From NCBI GenBank assembly GCA_030147505.1, contig JASBVG010000096.1, positions 1-64,000 of the forward strand: a stretch of DNA of 64,000 bases, given 5' to 3'. The position numbers were made by a program, and so were the translations under genes. The DNA is from Tardiphaga sp. (GTDB lineage Bacteria; Pseudomonadota; Alphaproteobacteria; Rhizobiales; Xanthobacteraceae). Under the pieces are notes generated by a model. That model was not told where the DNA came from, made no database searches, and saw only the letters and a program-made list of their open reading frames with translations. Of the stretch, positions 1 to 10,017 are shown one piece after another (within the stretch, counting starts at the first letter, position 1; every line of letters starts with the position of its first letter).

Positions 1-1
1 T

Positions 2-292
2 GAGCCGGAACTCTATCTGGTCAACATGTCGAAGGCGAAACGGCAAGGGAAGATCTTTCTTGATTACCTTCGCAATGATCGCATGTCCACGGCGGTCGCT
101 GTGCTATCGCCTCGTGCGCGTAAGGGGGCCACAGTGTCGATGCCGCTGACCTGGACGCAATTGCGCAGCGATCTCGACCCGACGCGTTACACACTGCGCA
201 GCGTCCCGGCGCTGCTGAAAAATAGCAAGGCTTGGGCCGGGTACGATGACGCCGCATCATCGCTCAAGGCGGCAATCAGGAAGATGAAGTGA
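2..292 (+). CDS. ligD: LigD-type protein, C-terminal end of the polymerase domain (5' truncated by window)
   Basis: The frame is open from the window edge, so the start is missing. The visible 96 residues contain the conserved end of the LigD primase/polymerase (PolDom) domain: a YLVNMSKAKRQGKIFLDYLR stretch followed by PRARKGATVSMPLTW. In this family the domain extends or fills DNA ends with ribo- or deoxyribonucleotides during Ku-dependent non-homologous end joining. The catalytic Asp residues lie upstream of the window. Whether this is a full ligase D or a stand-alone PolDom protein cannot be told from the fragment. The stop TGA lies at 290-292. The next gene faces the opposite way. Confidence 0.85.
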   Translation, partial: EPELYLVNMSKAKRQGKIFLDYLRNDRMSTAVAVLSPRARKGATVSMPLTWTQLRSDLDPTRYTLRSVPALLKNSKAWAGYDDAASSLKAAIRKMK

Positions 293-435
293 GGATGTCG
301 CCTGCATGGGCGGGCGACGTGCGCACTGTTTCGATTGACGAACGCCTGTCACTTGATGGTGCGTTGTCGATCCGCTCTGCGAAAAAGCGCCCGGCCCATT
401 GCTGGGCCGTGCGCGATAAATTCGAGACGTCCTGT

Positions 436-600
436 TTACAACCGGCCAAGCAGAAGAAGGATCAGCAGGATCACGATCACCAGACCGAGGCCGCCGCCGC
501 CATAATAGCCGGTGCCGTAAAACGGACCGCCGCCGATGCCGCTAAAGCCACCAAGCAAAGCGATAATCAAGATGATTAGAATAATCGTACCAATGGACAT
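436..600 (-). CDS. DUF3309 small membrane protein, 54 aa
   Basis: A 54-residue frame with two hydrophobic stretches (residues 4-17, rich in Ile/Leu, and 38-51, ending LLLLGRL) around a Gly/Tyr/Pro-rich centre (GIGGGPFYGTGYYGGGGLGL). This is the layout of the DUF3309 family of tiny membrane proteins common in rhizobia. The start follows GGAG in a purine-rich leader (complement of about 606-611). The function of the family is not known. It likely sits in the inner membrane with the glycine-rich loop between two membrane segments. It is convergent with the end of the ligD-type gene; about 140 bp separate the two stops. Confidence 0.75.
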   Translation of the reverse strand: MSIGTIILIILIIALLGGFSGIGGGPFYGTGYYGGGGLGLVIVILLILLLLGRL

Positions 601-751
601 GTTTCTCTCTCCTCAGCCTTCGCATTTATCCGTTGCACCTGCGATAAAAACGCGCAGCACTCGGCAAAGGTTCCAGCCTTGAAACCGCTGAGGAGCTTTT
701 GCCCGACGGTCTGCGTTATGAAGTCAACGACCCCACAACAGGATGTTTGCG

Positions 752-1060
752 ATGTCTGCACCGCTCACAGTCTCCATTCCGCATTCGCTTGGCCGCGAGG
801 AAGCGGCGCGCCGACTCAAGAGGGGTCTCGCGCGCGCCACTGCCGGCGTGCCGATGGTAAAGATCGAGCACGAGCGCTGGGACGGTGATCGGTTGGACCT
901 TCGTGTCCGCGCCATGGGACAGGTGGCTTCGGGGAATGTCGATGTGCTTGACGATCGCGTCAATGTCGAAGTGACATTGCCATGGTTGCTCCAGCGCTTT
1001 GCGGATATCGCACAGGCGACAATCAAATCGCGTGGGAAGTTGTTGCTGGAAAAGAAGTAG
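752..1060 (+). CDS. Polyhydroxyalkanoic acid system family protein
   Basis: About 102 residues. It begins with a 'V-IPHSLGREEAARRLKRGLARA' type segment and ends with a 'LPWLLQRFADIAQATIKSRGKLLLEKK' type helix, which is the pattern of the PHA_gran_rgn family named after its frequent place beside polyhydroxyalkanoate granule genes. The central part (HERWDGDRLDLRVRAMGQVASGNVDV) looks like a beta-rich START/SRPBCC-like half. ATG 752 is chosen over an in-frame ATG at 743 because AGGA at 740-743 stands 8 bp before it. No PHA gene is visible nearby, so a role in granule formation is family naming only. Confidence 0.7.
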   Translation: MSAPLTVSIPHSLGREEAARRLKRGLARATAGVPMVKIEHERWDGDRLDLRVRAMGQVASGNVDVLDDRVNVEVTLPWLLQRFADIAQATIKSRGKLLLEKK

Positions 1061-1244
1061 ACGGATTGACGGAGTGTAGTTCGATCGACGTCGATGTGAC
1101 GTTGCGTTGCAGCATAAATTTCGGTTCAAACGGATGCGGCGCACATCGATACCGCCGGTAATCTCTCGCAAACAATTCGATGTAAAACTGAAGTAGTGCG
1201 GAGGAAGGGAACCGAACGACCTCTAAGTCGGCACGACATCCGCC
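1061..1244. other. Gene-free stretch between the PHA-system gene and treY
   Basis: Convergent intergenic DNA without a convincing frame. Weak open frames exist on both strands but lack ribosome sites and protein-like composition. No clear promoter was recognised. Confidence 0.5.
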
Positions 1245-1274
1245 AGGCCGTCCGGCATCAATCCCGGGCGGCCT
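1245..1274 (-). terminator. Stem-loop just downstream of treY
   Basis: Arms at 1245-1255 and 1264-1274 pair over 11 bp with one mismatch around an 8-nt loop, beginning 6 bp after the treY stop. There is no T-run, so intrinsic termination is uncertain. It could also protect the 3' end of the long glg/tre transcript. Confidence 0.45.
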
Positions 1275-1279
1275 TGTCG

Positions 1280-4042
1280 TTATTGCAGGCGTGTCGAACG
1301 CACGCGTTTCAGAGATGCCTGTGTTTTGATGACCACGACCGGGAGATGCTGAAGGTGTTCAGCGACGATGATGTCCCCGCTGGCGTAGTCGGGCGCGCGC
1401 ACGGTTGCATGTAGCGTTGATCCGTCGAACCATTTGCGGCCGCCATCGGTGAAGCCCGCGAGCTTGCGTCCAACGATGACGATGGCCGCGTTGCTTTGGT
1501 GGCGGCGCGCGAACGCGAGGACATGAGCCGCATGGGGCCCCGTTACGTCCAGCGGCTCATAATTGCCGTGGGTGAAGAGGTCGGCGAATTCGCTGCGCAG
1601 CTTCAGGAGTTCGTGCGTCCATGCGAATTTGATGTGGCTGTTGGTCCAGGCGTCTGAAAGAGCCTTCCAGTCGGGAGTTTTAATCTTTTCCAGCACAGCG
1701 ATGCGTTCGGCGAAGTCGACCGGACGCCGGTTATCCGGGTCGACCAGCGAGCAATCGGAAAATTCGGTACCCTGATAGAAATCGGGCATGCCGGGGATGG
1801 TGGCCTTCAGCGTGATCTGGCTGAGGGAGTTGAGTGCGCCGATCAGTGCCATCCTCCGCGCGAAAGCATCGATTTGCTCGATAAACTCTTTCGACACGAT
1901 GTGATCGAGAATGCGGGCGAGAAAGTCTTGCAGGCCTTGCTCATAGGCGACATGCGGATTGAGCCAGCTCGTCTCTTCCTTGCCTTCGCGTGCAGCCTTC
2001 AGCGCATAAGCCTGCATGCGGGGGAGGAAGGTCTCATCACGCGTGTCCAGCGGCCACGCACCGACAAGAGCCTGATACAACATATATTCGAACGATGCGG
2101 AGGGGGAACGCATGTTGCCGTCCGTGATGACATGCGGTGCGTTCAGAAGTTTCCAGCGGCTGACCGCGGTTGCCCATTCGCCCGGTAGTTCGGCCAGTGC
2201 TAACAGGCGGGTGCGGGCGTCCTCGCCGCGCTTGGTGTCGTGCGTGGCCGTGGATGTCATGCCATGTGGGAACTCGCTGGCACGCTGGACCATCAATTCG
2301 TGGAAGCGCGCCACCGGCATGGCTGCGGCCGCCGGCTCGCCGCCGACTTCGTTGAGCGCCAGCAGCTTGTGATAGCGGTAGAAGGCCGTGTCCTCGAGCG
2401 ACTTCGCCATGGTCGGTCCGGTGAACTGCTGCACCTTGAGAGCGAAGCGCCGTACCCGCGGCTTGCTGTGAGCGGGGCTGCCGGGCTTGAGGAGATCGAG
2501 GGTCAGCGCGTCGCGCAGGAAGTCGAATAGGCCCTCGTCGGTGCCGAACCAGTCGGCGCGCGCTTTCTCGATCGTGTCGGAGATCAGCCGGCGATCGAGT
2601 GCAGAGGAGCCCGTGGCCGTAAGATAGGTACGATAAACCGGGAAGTGCAGCACATAGAGTTCGAGGGCCTGGCGTAGCGTATCGGCAGAGAAGTCGCGCG
2701 TCGAATAGTGTCCATTGGCGATGCGCGCGAGCAGGCGCGCCAGCACGGTAAATTCCGAGAGCAATAACGTGTCGAGCACGCGCCGCTTGGCTTCGATCAG
2801 CAAAGGCTCGAATTTCGGTGAGGTGTTGCTGACCTGCCGCCAGGTCTCACCGAGCGGATCGAGGCCGTCTTCGTCGACCAAAACCTGAGTGATGGCGTTG
2901 AGCCATTCATAGCCGGTGGTGCCGTGCACGCCGGCGAAGGGCACCAGCTTCTCGTTCTCGCCGAGGATCTTTTCGACGACGACATAAAAGGGTTTCGCTT
3001 TGCCATGCGCTTCGCGGATCAGGCGGCGCAGGCGTTGAAAATATTGCGAAGGGTCGCGCAGACCGTCGATGTGATCGAGGCGAAGACCCTGCAGTTTGTC
3101 CTCGGCGATCAGGCGCTTCACCTGAGTGTGGATCGCCTCAAAGGTGCCGTTGTCCTCGACGCGCAAACCAGCCAGCGTATTCACATCGAAGAAGCGGCGA
3201 TAATTGATCTCGCTGGAGGCGAGACGCCATTGGCCGAGTTTGTAGTGCTGGCGCTCCAGCAGCATGTGCAGCATCTGGGTCTCTGCGGGGCGATCCGGCC
3301 CGGCACGATAGGCGTCGAGGCCGCGGGCGATGACGTCGGCAGCGCCGCGGATAGAGCCTAGCTGCTGCTTGAAGGCGGGTGCCTCGCTGCGGTTGGGATG
3401 GCGGAGACCTTTATGTTTTCCGGCCAGCGTCAGGATCGCGCGACCAGGAGCGCTATCGTCGGCATTCGCCTCCTTGATAATGATGCGCAGCATCTCGCTG
3501 TAGCGTTCCGGCGCGATCGGCAGGCGATGTTCGTAATACCAGGCCGAAAAGCTGCCTTCCTGCGGGTCGTATTTCAGTTCGATTTCGCCATTCTCCAGTG
3601 CCTGACCGTAGCTGGAGCCGATGATTGGCAGCAAGACGCCGCCGCGCGTGCGATAGGGCAACGTTTCCCAATCGATGTCGAACGACACGGCGTATGGCGA
3701 TGCTTCGCCCCATTCGAGCACGTCGAGCCACCATGGATTGTCGGCATAATGCACGCCCACATGGTTGGGGACGAAATCGAGGATCAGGCCGAGATCGTTC
3801 TGCTTCAGCGCCGCGCTCATGCGCTCGAAGCCGGCATCGCCGCCCAGCTCAGGATTGAGCTTCGTGTGATCGACGATGTCATAACCGTGCGTCGATCCGG
3901 CGCGCGCCTTCATGAAGGGCGAGGCATAAACGTGGCTGACGCCCAGCGCTTTAAGATAGGGAGCGATCAGAGCGGCGGCATCGAAGTCGAAATCCTTGGT
4001 CAGTTGCAGGCGATAGGTGGCGGTCGGAATGGCCGGCGGCAT
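1280..4042 (-). CDS. treY: Malto-oligosyltrehalose synthase
   Basis: GH13 enzyme of 920 residues that converts the reducing-end alpha-1,4 bond of a maltodextrin into an alpha,alpha-1,1 bond, giving maltooligosyl-trehalose for TreZ. The N-terminus (TATYRLQL, then YLKALGVSHVYASPFMKAR) and GSTHGYDIVDH are diagnostic of TreY. The GH13 catalytic regions are present: RLDHIDGLRDP near residue 322 (nucleophile Asp), VVEKILGENE near 360 (acid Glu) and THDTKRGEDAR near 600. The long insertion between the last two is normal for TreY. The start codon directly follows the treZ stop. It is the last gene of the glgE-treS-glgB-glgX-treZ-treY operon. Confidence 0.95.
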   Translation of the reverse strand: MPPAIPTATYRLQLTKDFDFDAAALIAPYLKALGVSHVYASPFMKARAGSTHGYDIVDHTKLNPELGGDAGFERMSAALKQNDLGLILDFVPNHVGVHYADNPWWLDVLEWGEASPYAVSFDIDWETLPYRTRGGVLLPIIGSSYGQALENGEIELKYDPQEGSFSAWYYEHRLPIAPERYSEMLRIIIKEANADDSAPGRAILTLAGKHKGLRHPNRSEAPAFKQQLGSIRGAADVIARGLDAYRAGPDRPAETQMLHMLLERQHYKLGQWRLASSEINYRRFFDVNTLAGLRVEDNGTFEAIHTQVKRLIAEDKLQGLRLDHIDGLRDPSQYFQRLRRLIREAHGKAKPFYVVVEKILGENEKLVPFAGVHGTTGYEWLNAITQVLVDEDGLDPLGETWRQVSNTSPKFEPLLIEAKRRVLDTLLLSEFTVLARLLARIANGHYSTRDFSADTLRQALELYVLHFPVYRTYLTATGSSALDRRLISDTIEKARADWFGTDEGLFDFLRDALTLDLLKPGSPAHSKPRVRRFALKVQQFTGPTMAKSLEDTAFYRYHKLLALNEVGGEPAAAAMPVARFHELMVQRASEFPHGMTSTATHDTKRGEDARTRLLALAELPGEWATAVSRWKLLNAPHVITDGNMRSPSASFEYMLYQALVGAWPLDTRDETFLPRMQAYALKAAREGKEETSWLNPHVAYEQGLQDFLARILDHIVSKEFIEQIDAFARRMALIGALNSLSQITLKATIPGMPDFYQGTEFSDCSLVDPDNRRPVDFAERIAVLEKIKTPDWKALSDAWTNSHIKFAWTHELLKLRSEFADLFTHGNYEPLDVTGPHAAHVLAFARRHQSNAAIVIVGRKLAGFTDGGRKWFDGSTLHATVRAPDYASGDIIVAEHLQHLPVVVIKTQASLKRVRSTRLQ

Positions 4043-5794
4043 TCACTTGTCTCCCATCCACCACTGGATCGCCCATGGTGCGAGCGCGTCGCCCTGCCTG
4101 CCCCAGATCAATGTACCGGTCGCTGCGGATGCCGTGACCGGTTTGTCCGAGAGATTGGCGCGCAGCGTCAGTTGCCGGTCATCGCCCATGGTCCAGTTGG
4201 CGATGAGGAGGCCGCCCATCTCCTCGACCTTACCGAAGCGAGCGCCGACATTGCGTGGCAGGATGTACTGCTTCCGCATCCTGAGCAGGTCACGCACCAT
4301 TGCCCAGCGTCGTTTGCCGGCTCCGTCGCGCATCTCCCAGTCGATCTTCGCCTTCTCGAAGGTGGTGATGTCGAGAGGGTCGGGAATGTCATCGCCATGT
4401 TTCGCATAGGCGCTGGCGAATTCCTTGCGGCGACCGTTACGAACGGCATCGGCGAGATCGCCATGAAAGTCACAGAAGAACGGGAATGGCACTTTCGAGC
4501 CCCACTCCTCGCCCTGGAACAGCATCGGCACCATCGGCGCCAGCAGGGTGATGGCGAGCGCGGCCTCGATCGCCAGCGGATCTGCGATGGCTTCCAGGCG
4601 ATCGCCGCGGGCGCGGTTGCCGATCTGGTCGTGGTTCTGCAGGAAATTGACGAATGCGTGCGGCGGTAACGCCCCGCTCTGTTCGCCGCGCTCCGCGCCG
4701 CCCCGATGTGCGGAGGGCTGGCCCTGATAGGCAAAACCGGAGCGCAGCGCCTGCGCGACATGATCGATCGGCTTTATAGCATAGTCGCTGTAATAGCCCT
4801 TGTCCTCGCCTGTGAGCAGGACATGCCAGGCATGGTGATAGTCGTCGTTCCATTGCGCGCGATACTTGCCGCGGGGCGGATTGGTCGCGGGATCGAGCAA
4901 GGTTGCGCGATTGTCGTCATTCTCCAGCACCAGATGAATCTGACGCCCGGTATCGGCGGCCAGCTTGCCGACCTCTCGGCTCAGCTCATGCAGCATGGGG
5001 ATTTCGCCGGTCTCGACGATGGCATGGACGGCGTCGAGACGCAGGCCGTCGAAACGATAGTCGCGCAGCCACATCAGTGCATTTTCGACGGCGTAGGCGC
5101 GGACCTGCGGCACGCGATAATCGATTGCTTGCCCCCACGGTGTCTCGGCGCCGCCAAAGAAGGTTGGCGCATAGAGGCCAAGATAATTCCCCTCGGGACC
5201 GAAATGATTATAAACCACGTCGAGAAACACGCTGAGGCCGCGCAGATGCGCTTCGTCGATCAGCGCTTTCAGATCGTCGGGCCGGCCATAAACGTGATCC
5301 GGCGCGTACCACAGAACGCCGTCATAGCCCCAGTTGCGATTGCCGGCGAAATCCGCGAGCGGCATCAGTTCGAGCGCGGTGATGCCGGTTCTGACGAGAT
5401 GATCGAGTTTGTCGATCATCGCACGATATGTGCCATCTGCGGTGAAGGTGCCCACATGGGTCTCGAGCAGTACCGTCTCATCCCACGGTCGCCCGCGCCA
5501 GTCGCGAGCTCGCCACTGATAAGTCGCATGATCGACGATTTCACTCGGGCCGTTGACGTCATCGGGCTGAAAGGAGGAGCCGGGATCCGGCACTTCGGTT
5601 TCGCCGTCGACACGGAATCGATAGGTGGTGCCTGCGGAGACGCCCGGCACATCTGCGCTGTACCAGCCATCCTCCTCCGGCATCATGGGATAGGATTTGT
5701 CGACGAGCACTTCGGCACGGCCGGCCGCTGGCGCCCACAGACGGAACATCGCACCCTTGTCGGTGAGTCGTGGTCCGAAGCTGCGCGTGCTCAT
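4043..5794 (-). CDS. treZ: Malto-oligosyltrehalose trehalohydrolase
   Basis: 583-residue GH13 enzyme that releases trehalose from maltooligosyl-trehalose made by TreY. It has an N-terminal CBM48/E-set domain (residues about 1-95, including FRLWAPAAGRAEVLVD) and then the barrel. Motifs are DGLRLDAVHAI near 250 (nucleophile), LVLENDDN near 288 (acid/base) and FLQNHDQIGNRARGDR near 390. A longer in-frame extension is open upstream, but it reads as a shadow of glgX. ATG 5794 overlaps the glgX stop as ATGA and begins MSTRSFGPRLTDKG, the usual start of the family, so translation is probably coupled to glgX. Confidence 0.95.
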   Translation of the reverse strand: MSTRSFGPRLTDKGAMFRLWAPAAGRAEVLVDKSYPMMPEEDGWYSADVPGVSAGTTYRFRVDGETEVPDPGSSFQPDDVNGPSEIVDHATYQWRARDWRGRPWDETVLLETHVGTFTADGTYRAMIDKLDHLVRTGITALELMPLADFAGNRNWGYDGVLWYAPDHVYGRPDDLKALIDEAHLRGLSVFLDVVYNHFGPEGNYLGLYAPTFFGGAETPWGQAIDYRVPQVRAYAVENALMWLRDYRFDGLRLDAVHAIVETGEIPMLHELSREVGKLAADTGRQIHLVLENDDNRATLLDPATNPPRGKYRAQWNDDYHHAWHVLLTGEDKGYYSDYAIKPIDHVAQALRSGFAYQGQPSAHRGGAERGEQSGALPPHAFVNFLQNHDQIGNRARGDRLEAIADPLAIEAALAITLLAPMVPMLFQGEEWGSKVPFPFFCDFHGDLADAVRNGRRKEFASAYAKHGDDIPDPLDITTFEKAKIDWEMRDGAGKRRWAMVRDLLRMRKQYILPRNVGARFGKVEEMGGLLIANWTMGDDRQLTLRANLSDKPVTASAATGTLIWGRQGDALAPWAIQWWMGDK

Positions 5795-7869
5795 GCGGGC
5801 GCCCCCGCGAAAGCGAGAATCGAGCGCGGCGGGGCATCGATATCCGCGCCGGGCGGGAGAATGGCAATCGAGAGTTTGTCGTCGGCAGTGTTCAGCACCT
5901 GGCGCCAGCTCTTGTATTCGGTGAGTTTCGGCAGCTTGAAGGGAATGCCTTCCGGCGCCGCGTTCAGCACGATGAACAACGGATTGCCGCCCTTTTCGTT
6001 CGAACTGAGCACGTAGGAGAGGAACCGGCCATCCGGGAAGGCCCAGTCGGCTTCGGTCATCTCCTCGGCGGAGGGCGTCAGCCACAGCACGCCATAGCTG
6101 CCATCGGCGCGGCGTCCGTCGAGCCATTTCTGCGATGTGATTTGCGGGAAACGCTGGCGCAGCTGCGCCATATGGCCGATGAAATCGGTCAGATCGTCGT
6201 CCTTGTTGCCAAGACCGTCCCAGCTTACCCAGCCGATTTCGTTATCCTGGCAATAGGTGTTGTTGTTGCCGTCCTGGCTGTTGCCGACTTCGTCGCCGGC
6301 CAGCAGCAGCGGAACACCTTGAGCGAGGAACAGGCAGGCAAGCTGGTTCTTGCGCAACTGCCGGCGCAGCGCACTGATGGCCGGATCGTCCGTCGGTCCC
6401 TCGACGCCAAAATTGTTACTGTGATTGTCGTTGGAACCGTCGCGATTGTCTTCGCCATTCGCCTCGTTGTGCTTCTCGTTATAGGCAAACAGATCGGCAA
6501 GCGGGAACCCGTCATGCACCGTGACGTGGTTGATGCCGGCACGCTGCCTGCGGCCGTCGTGGTTGAACACATCGGAAGAGCCGGTCATGCGGCTCGATAC
6601 TTCGCCGATCAGCGAGCCTTCGCCGGCCCAGTAGCGACGCATGGCACTGCGATACTTGTCGTTCCATTCCGACCATTGCGACGGATAGGCGCCGACCTGA
6701 TAGCCGCCCATGCCGAGATCCCACGGTTCGGCGACCATCTTGGCGGTCGATAGAACCGGGTCTTGCCGAATGGCAGTGAGGAAATTGCTGTTCCGATCGA
6801 AGCCATTCGGTCCGCGCGCCAGCGTGGTGGCGAGGTCGAAGCGGAATCCGTCGACATGGCAGACCTCGACCCAGTAGCGCAGCGAGTCCATCACCATCTG
6901 CAGCACGCGCGGATGAGTGAGGTTCAACGACGAGCCGCAGCCGGTGAAGTCGTCGTAGTAGCGTGCATTGTCCGGCATCAGCCAGTAATAGGAGGCGTTG
7001 TCGATGCCGCGATAGCTTAACGTCGGCCCGAGATGATTGCCCTCGGCCGTGTGATTGTAAACGACGTCGAGAATGACCTCGATGCCGGCATCGTGCAGCC
7101 GGGCCACCGTGGTGCGGAAGGCGTCGAGCGGATTGTCGGCGCCGTAGCGTGCTTCGGGCGCGAAGAAGCCGAGCGTGTTGTAGCCCCAGTAATTGACGAG
7201 CTTCATCTCGACGAGGCGGCGATCGTCGACGAAAGCATGCACGGGCAGAAGCTCGACGGAGGTAACGCCGAGCCGCTTGAGATGGTCTATCATCGCCGGT
7301 GCCGCCAGGCCCCGATAGGTGCCGCGCAGACCGGCCGGCACATCCTGACGTGTCTGGGTCAGGCCTTTGACATGCGCCTCGTAGAAGATCGTATCTTCCC
7401 AGGGGATGCTTGGCCGTGCCTCGCGGCGCCCCCAGTTGAAGCTCTCGTCAACCACCACGGCCTTCGGCATGCCGCGTGCGTTGTCACGGCGGTCGAAGGA
7501 GAGATCTTCGCGCGATGAGCCGGTGCGATAACCGAAATGGGCATCGCTCCAGACCAGACGTCCGGCGAGTTTCTTGGCATAAGGATCGAGCAACAGCTTG
7601 TGCGGATTGAAACGGTGGCCGTGCTCCGGCTCATACGGTCCGTGCACGCGATAGCCATAGAGCTGGCCCGGCGAGACGTCGTTGAGATAGCCGTGGAAAA
7701 CGTGCTCGTTGTATTCCGGCAGTTCGATGCGCTCGAGTTCGCGGCGGCCCTGGCCATCGAACAGGCATAGCTCCACCTTCTTGGCGTTCGCCGAGAACAA
7801 GGCAAAATTCGTCCCCCGCCCGTCCCAGCTGGCGCCGAGGCGGGAGGGCGTTCCGGCTGAAAGGCGCAT
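5791..7869 (-). CDS. glgX: Glycogen debranching enzyme GlgX
   Basis: 692-residue GH13 isoamylase-type enzyme that hydrolyses alpha-1,6 branches of phosphorylase-trimmed glycogen. It has an N-terminal CBM48 domain (GASWDGRGTNFALFSANAKKVELCLFD), then barrel motifs HVDGFRFDLATTLAR near residue 340 (nucleophile Asp), MVAEPWDLG near 380 (acid Glu) and VTVHDGFPLADLFAYNEKHN near 452. Length is as expected. The stop overlaps treZ; the start lies 3 bp after the glgB stop. Debranched linear chains are the substrate of TreY, which fits its place directly before treZ and treY. Confidence 0.95.
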   Translation of the reverse strand: MRLSAGTPSRLGASWDGRGTNFALFSANAKKVELCLFDGQGRRELERIELPEYNEHVFHGYLNDVSPGQLYGYRVHGPYEPEHGHRFNPHKLLLDPYAKKLAGRLVWSDAHFGYRTGSSREDLSFDRRDNARGMPKAVVVDESFNWGRREARPSIPWEDTIFYEAHVKGLTQTRQDVPAGLRGTYRGLAAPAMIDHLKRLGVTSVELLPVHAFVDDRRLVEMKLVNYWGYNTLGFFAPEARYGADNPLDAFRTTVARLHDAGIEVILDVVYNHTAEGNHLGPTLSYRGIDNASYYWLMPDNARYYDDFTGCGSSLNLTHPRVLQMVMDSLRYWVEVCHVDGFRFDLATTLARGPNGFDRNSNFLTAIRQDPVLSTAKMVAEPWDLGMGGYQVGAYPSQWSEWNDKYRSAMRRYWAGEGSLIGEVSSRMTGSSDVFNHDGRRQRAGINHVTVHDGFPLADLFAYNEKHNEANGEDNRDGSNDNHSNNFGVEGPTDDPAISALRRQLRKNQLACLFLAQGVPLLLAGDEVGNSQDGNNNTYCQDNEIGWVSWDGLGNKDDDLTDFIGHMAQLRQRFPQITSQKWLDGRRADGSYGVLWLTPSAEEMTEADWAFPDGRFLSYVLSSNEKGGNPLFIVLNAAPEGIPFKLPKLTEYKSWRQVLNTADDKLSIAILPPGADIDAPPRSILAFAGAPA

Positions 7870-7872
7870 CGA

Positions 7873-10017
7873 TCAGGCTTCCGGTATGAGAAAGATCGCC
7901 GCGAGCGGCGGCAATGTGAGGCTGAGTTCGGGCACGAGGCCAGAGGCCGTCACCTCGCCGGAATTGCCGACATTGCTCCCGCCATAGATTGCGGCGTCGG
8001 AATTGAGCGCCTCGCGCCACTTGCCAGTGAAGGGCACGCGGACCCGATAGTCGCGATAGACGTTCGGCGAGAAGTTCACCACGATCAGACAACGCGACCG
8101 TGGCGCGTTGCCCTTGCGCATCCAGGCGAAAACGTTGTTGCCGGCGTCGTCCGTGATCATCCATTCGAAGCCGGCAGGATCGCAATCGAGCTCGTGCAGT
8201 GCCGGTGTGTCGCGATAGAGCTTGTTGAGGTCGCGGATCAGCGAATGGATGCCGGCATGCCTGTCCTGTTCGAGCAGATGCCAATCGAGTGAATGATCAT
8301 GATTCCATTCACGCTCCTGGGCGAATTCGCAGCCCATGAACATCAGCTTCTTGCCGGGGTGGCCGAACATGAAGGAGTAATATGCGCGCAGGTTGGCAAA
8401 GCGCTGCCAATCGTCGCCCGGCATGCGGCCGAGGATAGATCGTTTTCCGTGAACAACTTCGTCATGTGACAGCGGCAGAATGAAGTTTTCCGAGAACGCA
8501 TATTGCAGCCCGAACAGGATATCGTTGTGCTGGTACTTGCGATAGATCGGGTCCTTGCTGATGTAATTCAGCGTGTCATGCATCCAGCCCATGTTCCACT
8601 TGTAACCAAAACCGAGCCCGCCGAACTCGACCGGGCGCGAGACCTGCGGCCAGGCGGTGGACTCTTCTGCCGCGGTCGTGGCATTGGGGAATTTTCCGAA
8701 TAGTTCGCGATTGAAGCGACGCAGGAACTCGATCGCCTCGATATTTTCGCGGCCACCATATTTGTTCGGAATCCATGCGCCCGCAGAGCGGCTGTAGTCG
8801 AGATAGAGCATCGAGGCCACGGCATCGACACGCAGCCCGTCCACCTTGTAGCGGTCGAGCCAGAACCGCGCATTGGAGACGAGGAAATTGACGATTTCGG
8901 TGCGGCCGTAATTGTAGATCAGCGTGCCCCAGTCCATGTGCCTGCCCTGCAGCGGGTTGGCGTGCTCATAGAGCGCAGTGCCATCGAAATGGCCGAGGCC
9001 GTGGGCGTCGTCGGGGAAGTGGCCGGGCACCCAGTCGAGCAACACGGCCAGACCTTCGGCATGGCAGGCGTCGATCAGCGCAGCAAAGTCCTCCGGCGAG
9101 CCGAAGCGGCTGGTCGGCGCATACAGACCGGTCGGCTGATAGCCCCAGGAGCCGTCAAACGGATGTTCGTTGACAGGGAGAAACTCCACATGGGTGAAAC
9201 CCATGTTGCGCACATATTTCGGGAGCGTCTCGGCAAGATCGCGATAGGTGAGCCATTCATTGTCGCCCTTGCGACGCCATGAACCGAGATGCACTTCATA
9301 GATCGACATCGGCTTGCTGAGCGCATTGATGCCATCCGGGGCCGGCCGCGGATGCGGAATCTTCGTCTCGTCGATCACGATGGAGGCCGTCGCCGGCCGC
9401 ATCTCTGCGGCAAAGGCAAAGGGGTCCGACTTTTGCGCGACCTGCTGGCCGTATGGGCCGACGATGTCGAATTTGTAACGGCTGCCGACATGCGCGCCTG
9501 GAACGAACAGCTCCCAATAGCCGACGCCGCGCACCCGCATGGGATGTCGGCGGGCGTCCCAGAAATTGAAATCACCCACCACGCTGACGCGTTTGGCGCT
9601 CGGCGCCAAAACGACGAAGGCGACGCCTGCGACCCCGTCGAGCGTCAGCGGATGCGCGCCGAGCTTGTCATAGATGCGCTGGTCGGTGCCTTCGCCAAGC
9701 AGGTACAGATCGAAATCGGTCAGCAGCGGCGGGAAACGATAGGGGTCTTCGAGATCGACGACGCTGTCGCCGAATTTGGCGCGCAGCTGATATTTCGTCG
9801 AGCCATTGGCCAGCGCTCCGACGAACAGGCCAGAGTCATGCACGCGCTCCAGCGGCGTCGTGGCGCCGTGGTCGTCGATGGCGTCCACGCGGGCCGCATC
9901 GGGCAAGAAGGCGCGCACGATCGTGCGGTCGTTCTCTCTGTGCGGCCCAAGATAGTGGAACGGGTCGGAGTGACGGCCTTCGATGATCTCATAGGCTTCA
10001 GCGGGAAGATTGGTCAT
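7873..10017 (-). CDS. glgB: 1,4-alpha-glucan branching enzyme
   Basis: 714-residue GH13 enzyme that moves alpha-1,4 chains to alpha-1,6 positions. It has two N-terminal E-set domains (the second with [19 protein letters not shown]) and then the barrel: [19 protein letters not shown] near residue 397, [10 protein letters not shown] near 448 and [12 protein letters not shown] near 520. The C-terminal all-beta domain ends [16 protein letters not shown]. In a GlgE pathway this enzyme branches the polymer built by GlgE. ATG 10017 overlaps the treS stop as ATGA. Confidence 0.96.
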   Translation of the reverse strand: MTNLPAEAYEIIEGRHSDPFHYLGPHRENDRTIVRAFLPDAARVDAIDDHGATTPLERVHDSGLFVGALANGSTKYQLRAKFGDSVVDLEDPYRFPPLLTDFDLYLLGEGTDQRIYDKLGAHPLTLDGVAGVAFVVLAPSAKRVSVVGDFNFWDARRHPMRVRGVGYWELFVPGAHVGSRYKFDIVGPYGQQVAQKSDPFAFAAEMRPATASIVIDETKIPHPRPAPDGINALSKPMSIYEVHLGSWRRKGDNEWLTYRDLAETLPKYVRNMGFTHVEFLPVNEHPFDGSWGYQPTGLYAPTSRFGSPEDFAALIDACHAEGLAVLLDWVPGHFPDDAHGLGHFDGTALYEHANPLQGRHMDWGTLIYNYGRTEIVNFLVSNARFWLDRYKVDGLRVDAVASMLYLDYSRSAGAWIPNKYGGRENIEAIEFLRRFNRELFGKFPNATTAAEESTAWPQVSRPVEFGGLGFGYKWNMGWMHDTLNYISKDPIYRKYQHNDILFGLQYAFSENFILPLSHDEVVHGKRSILGRMPGDDWQRFANLRAYYSFMFGHPGKKLMFMGCEFAQEREWNHDHSLDWHLLEQDRHAGIHSLIRDLNKLYRDTPALHELDCDPAGFEWMITDDAGNNVFAWMRKGNAPRSRCLIVVNFSPNVYRDYRVRVPFTGKWREALNSDAAIYGGSNVGNSGEVTASGLVPELSLTLPPLAAIFLIPEA

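Noticed and set aside
289-579. 96-residue open frame after the ligD-type gene
   Set aside because: It runs opposite to the DUF3309 gene, has a low-complexity end, and lacks a proper start region.
1208-1240. GGAAC box as an EcfG-type stress promoter
   Set aside because: No matching GTT at the right spacing and no gene downstream in that direction.
3398-4669. 423-residue open frame antisense to treY/treZ
   Set aside because: It spans the border of two real genes and has no family likeness.
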